Notes: generated by a model not told the origin, from the sequence alone. A stretch of DNA of 64,000 bases from Flavobacterium lacustre (GCF_027474525.2 NZ_CP114882.2:620001-684000); one strand, 5' to 3'. Shown: positions 46,286-55,267, counted from the stretch's first letter. Translations and numbers: made by a program.

Positions 46286-47266
46286 TTGATTACAACAACC
46301 GATATTTTTACCATTACGAACCAAAAGCAATTTGAAAAAATAGCTTTAAAAGTGTTTCGTTTCCAACATGAAAATAACGCCGTGTATCGGGAATTTTGTG
46401 ATTTTTTAAAAACCGAAGTCCAAAAGGTAAAATCAATTCATCAAATTCCGTTTTTGCCCATACAATTTTTCAAAAGCCATTCCGTAGTTTCGAATTCAAA
46501 TGCAATTCAAGCCACCTTTACAAGCAGCGGAACAACAGGAATGAGCACCAGCAAACATTTAGTAACCGATGTTTCTGTTTATGAAGAAAGTTACCGCAAG
46601 GGATTTTCCCAGTTTTATGGAAACATAGAAGATTATGTCGTTCTGGCTTTGCTGCCTTCCTATCTCGAAAGAGACGGTTCTTCTTTGATTTATATGGTCG
46701 AAGATTTGATTCAATTATCCAACCATCCCGAAAGTGGGTTTTACCTTCACAATCACGAAGAACTGATTAAAAAACTAATCGAATTAGACCAATCTGGGCA
46801 AAATGTAATTCTAATTGGCGTTACTTATGCCTTATTAGATTTGATCGAAAAGCAACAATTTCAGTTACAAAACACCATTATTATGGAAACTGGAGGAATG
46901 AAAGGTAGACGTAAAGAAATGATTCGAGAAGAATTACACGAACAACTCTGCGCTGGTTTTGGGGTTTCGTCCATTCATTCAGAATACGGAATGACCGAGT
47001 TACTTTCCCAAGCCTATTCCCTTGGCGAAGGCGTCTTTGAATGCCCTTCCTGGATACAAATACTCGTTCGAGATACCGAAGATGCTTTAAGCTATGTAAA
47101 AGAGGGTAAAACAGGCGGAATCAACGTAATTGATTTGGCTAATATTAATTCTTGTTCATTTATCGCCACACAGGATTTAGGCAAAAAAAATCCCAATACT
47201 ACTTTTGAAGTACTGGGACGTTTTGATAATTCGGATATTCGAGGTTGTAATTTAATGGTTCTGTAA
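46286..47266 (+). CDS. LuxE-like acyl-protein synthetase / acyltransferase
   Basis: 326 residues from the chosen TTG 46286; a longer frame reaches 46181 but starts in the preceding terminator. The adenylate-forming loop FTSSGTTGMSTSKH (nucleotide site) and the ETGGMKGRRKEM and SEYGMTELLSQAY segments match LuxE and its relatives, which activate a fatty acid as acyl-AMP and pass it on. There are no lux genes here. Flavobacteria use similar enzymes in lipid and pigment pathways; the substrate is unknown. Confidence 0.8.
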   Translation: MITTTDIFTITNQKQFEKIALKVFRFQHENNAVYREFCDFLKTEVQKVKSIHQIPFLPIQFFKSHSVVSNSNAIQATFTSSGTTGMSTSKHLVTDVSVYEESYRKGFSQFYGNIEDYVVLALLPSYLERDGSSLIYMVEDLIQLSNHPESGFYLHNHEELIKKLIELDQSGQNVILIGVTYALLDLIEKQQFQLQNTIIMETGGMKGRRKEMIREELHEQLCAGFGVSSIHSEYGMTELLSQAYSLGEGVFECPSWIQILVRDTEDALSYVKEGKTGGINVIDLANINSCSFIATQDLGKKNPNTTFEVLGRFDNSDIRGCNLMVL

Positions 47267-47282
47267 ATTATACGAAATGTGT

Positions 47283-48236
47283 TTATTGAAAAGCATACAC
47301 AATTCCTACTCCCAAAACTTGTTTTAATTGCGCTTTTGGACCTAAAGTAACTTGTTCTCCTGCTATTTCCTGCTTCGATTTTATATCATCATCATAAACG
47401 ATACGAGTACCAATATTTGCTTTTACATATTGATTCACCACTAAGTCTAATAACAAATCGCAATCCACATCGATGTTCCCAAACCTGTTGATATAATCTG
47501 AATAAAAGGTTACGCGATTTACAAAATTTATGTTTTTGAACACTTCTTTTCTGTAATAACCCGTTACTAATAAGCCCAACTCCATTTTTGATTTTTCTCC
47601 GTCCAAAATTAAATTCCCGTCCAAATCATATTCTGCTTTTTTTACCCCAAAAGCACCTTGATTGGCTAACCTTTGATCTAAAACTAATGTAGTTTTGAAA
47701 GTAAATGGAGAAAAATAGAATACTCTTTTCTTTTCTTTGTCTGCATTCTCAGCTCCTACACCCATAAAAACATAAGCTGGAGCAAAAGGTTTCGAAATAG
47801 CAATTTCTTTATTTGGATACGCATACCCATTTGTAAACTGAGTATTAAAATTTAATTTTGCAGAATGATACCAATTAGTTATCGTATCTTTTCTATATCC
47901 AAAAGTCGAGTTAAAATGAATTGCATCATCTGTTTTTCGTATTTCAATTCCGTCTTGTTTATTTAAACCATATCGAACAATAAGTTCATTCACCCATTTT
48001 CTATTTTTTTTGGCATACACTCTGGTAAAATCACCTTTAAACAATCCCGAAACTGAACTTGTTCCCCCAGCACTCCAATTGATAAAAGCGATTTCTGAAA
48101 TATCAAAACCGAGTTGGTTTTTTTTGGTCCAAGAAGAAACGGTATCAGGTGTTTTTGGAGTCACAACTTCTTGTGAAAAACCACTTGTAGAAATGGTCAA
48201 TAAAAGTAAAAGAGATAAAAAAGAAAGTGATTTCAT
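47283..48236 (-). CDS. Secreted DUF3078 family protein, probable outer-membrane barrel
   Basis: 317 residues from ATG 48236; the longer frame overlaps the end of dxs by ~170 bp and has no signal peptide. Signal peptide SLSFLSLLLLLTISTSGFSQ. The body shows SWTKKNQLGFDISEIAFINWSAGGTSS-type DUF3078 opening (residues ~35-60), alternating polar/hydrophobic strands and a terminal Phe-Gln (VYAFQ). Likely an outer-membrane beta-barrel; function unknown. It follows dxs by 40 bp on the same strand. Confidence 0.85.
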   Translation of the reverse strand: MKSLSFLSLLLLLTISTSGFSQEVVTPKTPDTVSSWTKKNQLGFDISEIAFINWSAGGTSSVSGLFKGDFTRVYAKKNRKWVNELIVRYGLNKQDGIEIRKTDDAIHFNSTFGYRKDTITNWYHSAKLNFNTQFTNGYAYPNKEIAISKPFAPAYVFMGVGAENADKEKKRVFYFSPFTFKTTLVLDQRLANQGAFGVKKAEYDLDGNLILDGEKSKMELGLLVTGYYRKEVFKNINFVNRVTFYSDYINRFGNIDVDCDLLLDLVVNQYVKANIGTRIVYDDDIKSKQEIAGEQVTLGPKAQLKQVLGVGIVYAFQ

Positions 48237-48276
48237 TATAAACTTTTTAGATTTAGGAGATATAAAATTATTATTT

Positions 48277-50043
48277 TCAATACGTTGAAAAAAGTATTTC
48301 AAGACTTTTAACGTCAATTTTGCAATATTGTTGTAATTCAGTAACAGTTCCTTGTTCAATAAATTCATCAGGAATACCCAAAATTTGTATTTTTGAAGAA
48401 TATTGATGCAAAGCAGCAAACTCAAGAATTGCACTTCCAAAACCTCCATTAATCACTCCGTCTTCAATAGTAATAATCGTTTTGAACGCAGCAAAAATAG
48501 CATGCAAACTCTTTTCGTCTAATGGTTTTACAAAAGCAAAATCATAATGGGCAACAGCGGGATTTTTTTTATTTGCTAAAGCCTTTATAACATTGTTGCC
48601 TATCGTTCCATTAGATAAAACAGCAACTTCAGTTCCTTTTTTAAGGCATTTTGCCCGACCAATTTCAATCTTTTCATAGTTCGTTTTCCAATCAACATGA
48701 ATGCCACGACCACGAGGATAACGAATGGCGATCGGATGATTTAATCCCAATTGAGCCGTATATAAAATATGTTGTAATTCAAGTTCATTGATTGGCGCAT
48801 AAATAATCATGTTAGGAATACAACGCAAATAAGCCAAATCAAAAATACCGTGATGCGTCGCACCGTCTTCTCCCACTAAACCCGCTCGGTCTAAACAGAA
48901 AATTACCGGTAAGTTTTGCAGTGCCACATCATGAATCACTTGGTCATAGGCTCTTTGTAAAAAAGTCGAATAAATATTGCAAAAAACTACCATTCCTTGT
49001 GTAGCCATTCCTGCGGCTAAAGTTACTGCATGTTGTTCTGCAATTCCCACATCAAAAGCGCGTTTGGGAAGTGCATCCATCATAAATTTCAGCGAGCTAC
49101 CAGAAGGCATTGCCGGCGTTATTCCGATGATTTTTTCATTCTTTTTTGCTAAATCTAAAATCGTTAGTCCAAAAACATCTTGGTATTTTGGCGGTAAATT
49201 TTCTTCCGATTTTGGAAGCAGTTCACCTGTACTGGCGTCAAATTTTCCGGGCGCGTGGTATTGCACCTGATTTTCTTCGGCTTGTTGTAAACCTTTTCCT
49301 TTTGTAGTGATAACGTGCAAAAATTTAGGCCCTTTTACTTTTTTCAAACGCTTCAGTTCTTTAATAACTGAAACAATATCATGTCCGTCTATCGGTCCAG
49401 AATAATTGAAATTTAAAGACTTAATCATATTATTCTGCCTCGGATTTTTCCCTTCTTTTACGGCAGTGAGATACTTTTTTAAAGCGCCCACACTTGGATC
49501 AATCCCGATAGCGTTATCATTGAGAATAACCAACAAATTAGCATCGGTAACTCCGGCGTGATTTAGTCCCTCAAAAGCCATTCCTGATGCGATAGAAGCA
49601 TCGCCAATAACAGCAATATGTTGTTTATTGTAATCCCCTTTCAAGTTAGAGGCAATCGCCATTCCTAAAGCTGCCGAAATTGAAGTGGAAGAATGGCCTA
49701 CGCCAAAAGCATCGTATTCACTTTCACTCCTTTTGGGAAAACCCGAAATACCGTGAAGTTGCCTGTTCGTATGAAAAACATTTTTTCTTCCGGTCAAAAT
49801 TTTATGCCCATAAGCTTGATGACCTACATCCCAAACCAATAAATCATTTGGCGTATCAAATACATAATGCAACGCAATGGTCAGTTCTACAACGCCAAGG
49901 CTGGCACCGAGATGTCCTTCTTTTACCGAAACAATATCGATAATAAAATCACGCAATTCTTGTGCTACTTGAGGAAGTTGGGCTTCATCGAGCTGGCGCA
50001 AATCAGTTGGATTGTTGATTTTTGAAAGTAAATTAATAGACAT
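48277..50043 (-). CDS. dxs: 1-deoxy-D-xylulose-5-phosphate synthase
   Basis: 588 residues, slightly short of the usual ~620. Thiamine-diphosphate motifs: GHQAYGHKILTGR, VIGDASIASGMAFEGLNHAG (Mg site GDAS...) and the C-terminal DRAGLVGEDGATHHGIFDLAY and PIAIRYPRGRG. It makes DXP, the first step of the MEP isoprenoid pathway, which feeds undecaprenyl phosphate. A TACATTTG element lies 4 nt before the ATG. Confidence 0.97.
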   Translation of the reverse strand: MSINLLSKINNPTDLRQLDEAQLPQVAQELRDFIIDIVSVKEGHLGASLGVVELTIALHYVFDTPNDLLVWDVGHQAYGHKILTGRKNVFHTNRQLHGISGFPKRSESEYDAFGVGHSSTSISAALGMAIASNLKGDYNKQHIAVIGDASIASGMAFEGLNHAGVTDANLLVILNDNAIGIDPSVGALKKYLTAVKEGKNPRQNNMIKSLNFNYSGPIDGHDIVSVIKELKRLKKVKGPKFLHVITTKGKGLQQAEENQVQYHAPGKFDASTGELLPKSEENLPPKYQDVFGLTILDLAKKNEKIIGITPAMPSGSSLKFMMDALPKRAFDVGIAEQHAVTLAAGMATQGMVVFCNIYSTFLQRAYDQVIHDVALQNLPVIFCLDRAGLVGEDGATHHGIFDLAYLRCIPNMIIYAPINELELQHILYTAQLGLNHPIAIRYPRGRGIHVDWKTNYEKIEIGRAKCLKKGTEVAVLSNGTIGNNVIKALANKKNPAVAHYDFAFVKPLDEKSLHAIFAAFKTIITIEDGVINGGFGSAILEFAALHQYSSKIQILGIPDEFIEQGTVTELQQYCKIDVKSLEILFSTY

Positions 50044-50047
50044 AAAG

Positions 50048-50055
50048 CAAATGTA
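50048..50055 (-). promoter_or_regulatory. -7 element 4 nt from the dxs start
   Basis: TACATTTG, CTTT, ATG on the minus strand. It predicts a leaderless or nearly leaderless mRNA. No good -33 at 19 bp. Confidence 0.5.
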
Positions 50056-50068
50056 CGAATTGAATTCT

Positions 50069-50076
50069 TATTTTTG
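50069..50076 (+). promoter_or_regulatory. -7 element 5 nt from the tadA start
   Basis: TATTTTTG, TAATT, ATG. The whole dxs-tadA spacer is 38 bp and holds both divergent elements. Confidence 0.45.
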
Positions 50077-50081
50077 TAATT

Positions 50082-50525
50082 ATGGAAAATCCTTTCACCG
50101 ACGAATACTTTATGAAAAAAGCTTTGCAGGAAGCTGAAATGGCTTTTGAAAAAAGCGAAATTCCTGTTGGAGCCATTATCGTTATTGACAATAAAGTCAT
50201 TGCCCGAGGTCATAATCTTACCGAAATGCTGGTTGATGTTACGGCTCATGCCGAAATGCAGGCTATAACTGCTGCTGCTAATTTCCTTGGCGGAAAATAT
50301 TTGACCGGTTGTACTTTGTATGTCACTTTAGAACCTTGCCAGATGTGTGCCGGGGCTTTGTATTGGAGTCAGATTTCGAAAATTGTTTTTGGTGCGAGTG
50401 ACGAAAATAGAGGTTTTGAGAAAATGGGTACACAATTGCATCCTAAAACTATAGTTGTTCGTGGAGTTTTGGCCAATGAAGCTTCGGAATTGATGAAACG
50501 ATTTTTTGCTGAAAGAAGAAAGTAA
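50082..50525 (+). CDS. tadA: tRNA adenosine(34) deaminase
   Basis: 147 residues. Zinc motifs TAHAEMQAI and VTLEPCQMCAGALYWSQI are those of TadA, which makes inosine at the wobble position of tRNA-Arg(ACG). ENRGFEKMGTQLHPK region and the C-terminal helix (ANEASELMKRFFAERRK) fit. Divergent from dxs. Confidence 0.92.
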   Translation: MENPFTDEYFMKKALQEAEMAFEKSEIPVGAIIVIDNKVIARGHNLTEMLVDVTAHAEMQAITAAANFLGGKYLTGCTLYVTLEPCQMCAGALYWSQISKIVFGASDENRGFEKMGTQLHPKTIVVRGVLANEASELMKRFFAERRK

Positions 50526-50551
50526 TTCTCTATATCGCCTTGTTTTAAATT

Positions 50552-52084
50552 TTATTCGCCTTTATACCCTTCAAGCAGATAAACAAGCATATTTCTCACT
50601 GGCTTTTTATTCCGGAACTGTTTTATAATTACGGGAGGATTAATTTTCTCAAAAAACATATTATACTGCTCCTTAGGATCCATATAATTAGTAGAAACGG
50701 TAATAAAATAAGCATCATCACCAATTTTAATTTTTTTTCTATACTTATTAAGCCATTCGTAAGTATGAATATCCTCCAGTTTACCAATTGCGATAAAATC
50801 TAAATGTAGCGGTTGTGCAATATAATTATCAATGTGGGCACCAGGAAACCATTTGTTATTAATAATAAAAGTAGTCTTGGTTTTTCTGTATTGTACGTCT
50901 TTATCATGTATTTTTTCAAACTCATTCTTAAAAAAATCCCAATCATACATATCTAATGTAACATCTCCTTTACCCAACAATTCTTCTTTATCATTTCCTA
51001 TCGTTCCAGGATAATAATTGATTAATCCAATTCCCGTGAATGAAATTATAATTATAAAAACACAAGAAATAACTACTAATTTGGGTAATTTGAAATTAAC
51101 ATTTAAATCTTGAACAGTCTCTGCAAGATAACAAGCCGTAAGTAAAATTAATGCTACGAATGCAGGCCCTGACCAATGGGGTAAAGTGTCACGAAATAAT
51201 GAAATAAAAAGCAGCAAGACAATTAATGGCAGACTTAATAAAAGTAATAGCCGCTTTACAGGCAAAGAAATATTGATTTTGTTTTTCCAAACAGCAATTA
51301 ATGCTGTAATAATCAAAAAATAATTAATAGGATTATTATAAAAAATACCGCCTAGAAATTCTCTAAAAAAACTATTCGGATTCATACCTCTATTTAAAGT
51401 AACTCTATTACTATGAAAAGTATATGTAATAAAATGATTCTCAATATTCCAAATCAATATGGGAGAAATAATTACTAATGAAATCAATACAGATAAATAC
51501 AGATATACATTTGAAAGCAAACTTCTTTTATAAAACAATATATACAAACCAAAACCTATCCATAAAAAAACACCGTGTACTTTACTCATAATACACAAAC
51601 CGGCAACAACACCAAACAGCAAAATGTTATAATTGAAATTTTTATCTGACTCAATCGCTGAGACAATTTTGATTAATAAAGAAATACTAAAAACCCAAAA
51701 AAATAATTGTGGAGCATCTGGCAAAATAAACACACCAGCAATTATGCTAGAATAAAACGAACACGAAAATAACAAAGCGGCCAAAAAACCAGCATTTTCA
51801 TTCTTTATTTTACTACAAATATCGTAAATCAAATACGTGTTAATTGCCGCTAAAAGAATAGGCCCCAACCGAATGAAAAACGCATTTGTAAAAAGTAAAT
51901 TAAATGTAGACAACCGAATAAGCAAAGCAACCATTGGAGGATGATCAAAATAATTCCATTGCAAATGTTGGGCATAAGTAACATAATAAACCTCATCGTT
52001 GCCAAGTCCTATTGTCGCTGCAATAACACATCTAATTAAAGTTGCAATACTTATTAATATAAGTATTTTATATTTTTCTATCAT
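50552..52084 (-). CDS. GT39-type membrane glycosyltransferase (ArnT/PMT-like)
   Basis: 510 residues, ~12 transmembrane segments. The first periplasmic loop has the acidic LGNDEVYYVTYAQHLQWNYFDHPPM motif, the Asp-Glu pair that binds the lipid-phosphate sugar in this fold. The C-terminal ~130 residues are soluble. Expected to move a sugar from undecaprenyl phosphate to lipid A or another envelope target. It overlaps the gtrA-like gene by 4 bp (ATGA), so it is translated together with it. Confidence 0.86.
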   Translation of the reverse strand: MIEKYKILILISIATLIRCVIAATIGLGNDEVYYVTYAQHLQWNYFDHPPMVALLIRLSTFNLLFTNAFFIRLGPILLAAINTYLIYDICSKIKNENAGFLAALLFSCSFYSSIIAGVFILPDAPQLFFWVFSISLLIKIVSAIESDKNFNYNILLFGVVAGLCIMSKVHGVFLWIGFGLYILFYKRSLLSNVYLYLSVLISLVIISPILIWNIENHFITYTFHSNRVTLNRGMNPNSFFREFLGGIFYNNPINYFLIITALIAVWKNKINISLPVKRLLLLLSLPLIVLLLFISLFRDTLPHWSGPAFVALILLTACYLAETVQDLNVNFKLPKLVVISCVFIIIISFTGIGLINYYPGTIGNDKEELLGKGDVTLDMYDWDFFKNEFEKIHDKDVQYRKTKTTFIINNKWFPGAHIDNYIAQPLHLDFIAIGKLEDIHTYEWLNKYRKKIKIGDDAYFITVSTNYMDPKEQYNMFFEKINPPVIIKQFRNKKPVRNMLVYLLEGYKGE

Positions 52085-52461
52085 TGTGTTTTAAAAGTAT
52101 ACAATGTGTTAGCACTAAAATTCCAAAAGAAAACCAAAACAGTTACAATTACTTTACAGACATAAAAATTAATTTTAGTGTTTTTTTGAAGTAGATATAA
52201 GAAGATTGTATTCAGTGAAAAACCTATGATAGAAATTATTAAAAAACTAAAAAATTGTGAAGCAAGATGGCTGTCATTATTTTGAAAAGTAAAATATTTA
52301 TTGAGAAAATAATTATTCACAACACCAAATAAAAAACCCAATCCATTTGAAAGATATTTATTTAAGCCAATTTTTTCTTTAAAAAGCCAAGTGATAAAGA
52401 AATCAATCACAAGTCCCGAAAAACCAACCATACCAAATTTTATAAATCGAATAAAATCCAT
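52081..52461 (-). CDS. GtrA family membrane protein
   Basis: 126 residues with four transmembrane segments and the family pattern FIRFIKFGMVGFSGLVIDFFITWL and LGFLFGVVNNYFLNKYFTF (Asn/Lys/Phe signature). GtrA proteins are thought to flip polyprenyl-phosphate sugars across the inner membrane. Overlaps the GT39 gene downstream and abuts the PAP2 gene upstream (0 bp). Confidence 0.9.
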   Translation of the reverse strand: MDFIRFIKFGMVGFSGLVIDFFITWLFKEKIGLNKYLSNGLGFLFGVVNNYFLNKYFTFQNNDSHLASQFFSFLIISIIGFSLNTIFLYLLQKNTKINFYVCKVIVTVLVFFWNFSANTLYTFKTQ

Positions 52462-53172
52462 CTATCTATTGCTTAAAGAAGAATTAGGAAAAGTATTTCC
52501 CCAAGAGTTGGGTTCAAAAGAGTTCTTTTTAACTATTTTAATAATTTTTATTCGAACTGCATCATACCAAATTACCGATAGAGATCCAGACACAATACCT
52601 ATAAAAACTCCTCCAAAAACATCAATTAAAAAATGATGCGCTAAATAAATTCTGGAATATCCCACCAAAATTCCAAAGACCAATGAAAAAATGCACACAT
52701 ATTTTCTATTGACATAAATTGAAAAAATCGTCGCCATTCCAAAAGCAGAAGCCGAATGTCCCGAAGGAAAACTTCTAAACCCAACTCTACTATTTATAAA
52801 AGTATCTAAATAGTATTTGTAATGATGCATCTCAAAATAAACACTTGGACGTGGTGAACTAATCAATGATTTGAAAATCTGAGCAAAAACGCCTGAAACT
52901 AAATATGCTAATACCAAAAGAAACGCTAATTTTCTATGTTTTTTAAAAAAAACAAGAATGATTACGCCAACAAAAAGAGTGAAAACACCATCTCCTAAAA
53001 AAGTAATATTTTGAAAAAAAACAGTTAAAGTTTTAGTGTGAAAACTATTCAAAAAGACAAACCCTTCTGATTTTGAAAAACAACATAAAAAAAACCCAAT
53101 AATCCCCATTAACAACAAACCGTTCTTATAAAAGAGACTATTTTTATATATAATATTGAAAACTGTATTCAT
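52462..53172 (-). CDS. PAP2 family phosphatase
   Basis: 236 residues from ATG 53172 (an in-frame TTG at 53196 falls in a promoter element). Six hydrophobic segments. The phosphatase triad is intact: KSLISSPRPS (KxxxxxxRP), FPSGHSAS (PSGH) and SRIYLAHHFLIDVFGG (SRxxxxxHxxxD). Likely removes phosphate from a lipid pyrophosphate or lipid A. First gene of the PAP2-GtrA-GT39 operon. Confidence 0.9.
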   Translation of the reverse strand: MNTVFNIIYKNSLFYKNGLLLMGIIGFFLCCFSKSEGFVFLNSFHTKTLTVFFQNITFLGDGVFTLFVGVIILVFFKKHRKLAFLLVLAYLVSGVFAQIFKSLISSPRPSVYFEMHHYKYYLDTFINSRVGFRSFPSGHSASAFGMATIFSIYVNRKYVCIFSLVFGILVGYSRIYLAHHFLIDVFGGVFIGIVSGSLSVIWYDAVRIKIIKIVKKNSFEPNSWGNTFPNSSLSNR

Positions 53173-53193
53173 TTTACAAAATTTTGTTTTTCG

Positions 53194-53201
53194 CAAAATT
53201 A
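53194..53201 (-). promoter_or_regulatory. -7 element (TAATTTTG) for the PAP2-GtrA-GT39 operon
   Basis: TAATTTTG on the minus strand 21 nt before ATG 53172. It overlaps the in-frame TTG at 53196, which argues for the ATG as start. Confidence 0.4.
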
Positions 53202-53303
53202 CCAGCTAATTATGTTTATAATAAAAATGAAGGATTATAAAAACAAAATCAAATTGTAAACCAAATATTAAGGGGAACTGTCTTTCTCAGTCAAAAATTT
53301 GCA

Positions 53304-53340
53304 TAAAAAAAACCGCCAATCTCACGAAAGGCAGTTTTTA
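53304..53340 (-). terminator. Terminator after the RNase G gene
   Basis: On the minus strand AAAACTGCC / GGCGGTTTT with a 12-nt loop and T8. Confidence 0.8.
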
Positions 53341-53341
53341 T

Positions 53342-54907
53342 TTATTCTTTAATAGCATTTCCTTTTTTGTCAAAGAAATGATATTCTAAATACGTGTAAG
53401 CATCACGAGGTATGATTTTCACCCACTTTTTATGTTCAAAGAACCACTTTGAACGTATTGATGGAAAACCTTTTGTAAGGTATGCTGCCACAAATGGATG
53501 TACGTTAAGCACAACATCAGAGTGGGCTTTTAGAATTCTTTCTAAATCGGAGGCGATTCTGTCAATGATTAAAATTGGAGCTTCAATCTCTGCATTTTCA
53601 TTGTTAGGATCTTCTTCTCTAGTTTTGATATTCACTTCCGGTCTTACTCTTTGTCTTGTAATTTGGACTAATCCAAATTTACTCGGAGGTAAGATTTTGT
53701 GTTTCGCTTTATCATCGCTCATTTCTTCTCTCAAGAAGTCGAACAAAACTTTACGATTTTCGGGATTTGACATGTCGATAAAATCAACTACGATTATTCC
53801 TCCCATATCTCGAAGACGTAATTGTCTTGCGATTTCGGCAGCAGCAATCATATTCACTTCCATAGCGGTATCTTCTTGGTTGGTAGCTTTATTAGAACGG
53901 TTTCCGCTGTTCACGTCTATAACGTGTAAGGCTTCTGTATGTTCAATAATAAGATAAGCTCCTTTACTCATAGACACTGTTTTCCCAAAGGAAGTCTTGA
54001 TTTGTCTCTCTATATTGTATTTCTCAAAAATTGGCGTGTCGTTTGATTGATAAAACTTAACAATAGATTGTTTTGAAGGTGCAATTTCTTGCAAATAATC
54101 CTTCGTTTGGTTGTACAACTCTTCATCATCAATCTGAATACCACTGAAGGTATCATTAAAAACGTCTCTTAATATCGAAGAGGCTCTGTTGAGTTCTCCT
54201 AATACTTTTGACGGATGATGAGCAGTTGGTAATTTTTTACACATTGCAGTCCATCGCTCTAGCAGGTTCTGCAAATCTTTTTCTAATTCGGCTGTATTTT
54301 TGCCTTCGGCTACTGTACGAACAATAACACCAAATCCTTTTGGTTTGACAGACTGTACCAATCGCTTCAAACGATCCTTTTCTTTTTTGTCCTCTATTTT
54401 TTGAGAAATAGAAACACGATCAGAGAAAGGAACTAAAACAATAAACCGTCCGGCAAGAGAAAGCTCAGCGCTGATTCTTGGTCCTTTGGTAGATATTGGT
54501 TCTTTAACGACTTGTACTAAAACAGATTGATTGGCACTTATTACATCCGTAATTGTTCCGTCTTTATCAATCTCTTTTTCAAACTGAAAGTTTTTTAGGG
54601 AGAAATCTTTTATTTTACCTGTGCTTACAAGTTTTATGAATTTCAGTTGGGAAGCAAGGTTTGGACCTAAATCATGGTAATGTAAAAAAGCATCTTTTTC
54701 GAAGCCAACATTTACAAAAGCAGCATTAAGACCCGCAACTGGTTTTCGTATTTTGGCGATAAAAATATCACCTACTTGAAAATTGCTTGTTTCTTGTTCT
54801 TTGTGTAATTCAATTAGTTTTCCATCTTTTAATAAGGCAAAATCTACGGCTTCAGAACTCGATCGGATGATTAATTCTTTATTCACACTGTAAATTTTTA
54901 TCCGCAC
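53342..54907 (-). CDS. rng: Ribonuclease G (RNase E/G family)
   Basis: 521 residues. An S1 RNA-binding domain (about 38-130, VGDIFIAKIRKPVAGLNAAFV) precedes the RNase E/G catalytic core, with the metal Asp residues near 331 (HVIDVNSG) and 375 (VVDFIDM), and the AEIARQLRLRDMGGI helix. No long C-terminal degradosome scaffold, so RNase G-like. It processes 16S rRNA and turns over mRNA. Ends in a terminator. Confidence 0.95.
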   Translation of the reverse strand: MRIKIYSVNKELIIRSSSEAVDFALLKDGKLIELHKEQETSNFQVGDIFIAKIRKPVAGLNAAFVNVGFEKDAFLHYHDLGPNLASQLKFIKLVSTGKIKDFSLKNFQFEKEIDKDGTITDVISANQSVLVQVVKEPISTKGPRISAELSLAGRFIVLVPFSDRVSISQKIEDKKEKDRLKRLVQSVKPKGFGVIVRTVAEGKNTAELEKDLQNLLERWTAMCKKLPTAHHPSKVLGELNRASSILRDVFNDTFSGIQIDDEELYNQTKDYLQEIAPSKQSIVKFYQSNDTPIFEKYNIERQIKTSFGKTVSMSKGAYLIIEHTEALHVIDVNSGNRSNKATNQEDTAMEVNMIAAAEIARQLRLRDMGGIIVVDFIDMSNPENRKVLFDFLREEMSDDKAKHKILPPSKFGLVQITRQRVRPEVNIKTREEDPNNENAEIEAPILIIDRIASDLERILKAHSDVVLNVHPFVAAYLTKGFPSIRSKWFFEHKKWVKIIPRDAYTYLEYHFFDKKGNAIKE

Positions 54908-55076
54908 TTTTCAGATTCAAATTTTAGGTTTTTGCTTTTGTAAGTACAAAAACGAAACCATAAACTTATTCCTTTGGCACAGATGGATTAAACAATATTT
55001 TAACAGGTATTAAACCCGGGAGGAGAATCAGCAAGCGGATTTCAGATGGCAGTTATGGTAAAAACCGTACTCTGCG

Positions 55077-55097
55077 GTCTGAAGTCTAAAGTCTAAT
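55077..55097. repeat. Three tandem GTCTGAA/GTCTAAA heptamers
   Basis: GTCTGAA, GTCTAAA, GTCTAAT in tandem, with a TTTCAGA ~40 nt upstream that can pair with the first unit. Same 7-bp design as at 27041-27068. The rest of the 54908-55143 spacer holds no gene. Confidence 0.7.
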
Positions 55098-55128
55098 TTT
55101 CCAAATTTCAATGAACGTTTAAAAAGAA

Positions 55129-55151
55129 AAAAGTAGTTTAAAACTACTTTT
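55129..55151 (-). terminator. Terminator overlapping the end of the basic-peptide gene
   Basis: AAAGTAGTTT / AAACTACTTT hairpin with T run on the minus strand. It includes the stop codon of the 30-residue gene (55144-55236). Confidence 0.7.
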
Positions 55152-55236
55152 TCTTTTTGTGACGGTTAGCTCTCGCTCTTTTTTTACGTTTGTGAGTCGC
55201 TACCTTATGTCTCTTTCTTTTTTTACCACTTGGCAT
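55144..55236 (-). CDS. 30-residue extremely basic peptide, probable small ribosomal protein
   Basis: An ORF too short for most gene finders: ATG 55236, 30 codons, stop TAG. It begins MPSGKKRKRHKVATHK and ends ARANRHKKKK; 19 of 30 residues are Lys, Arg or His. It lies 31 bp after the HU gene on the same strand. The composition fits an rRNA-binding tail-type protein. Bacteroidetes are reported to have an additional small ribosomal protein (bL38); I cannot confirm that this is it. Frame and start are clear. Confidence 0.75.
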   Translation of the reverse strand: MPSGKKRKRHKVATHKRKKRARANRHKKKK

Positions 55237-55267
55237 ATCTTGTAGATTTTATGATTAATTAATATTT

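Noticed and set aside
48237..48449. N-terminal extension of the DUF3078 gene
   Set aside because: Overlaps dxs coding and lacks a signal peptide; ATG 48236 gives a proper one.
53412..53957. 181-codon plus-strand frame inside rng
   Set aside because: Antisense to conserved RNase G core; no protein family.
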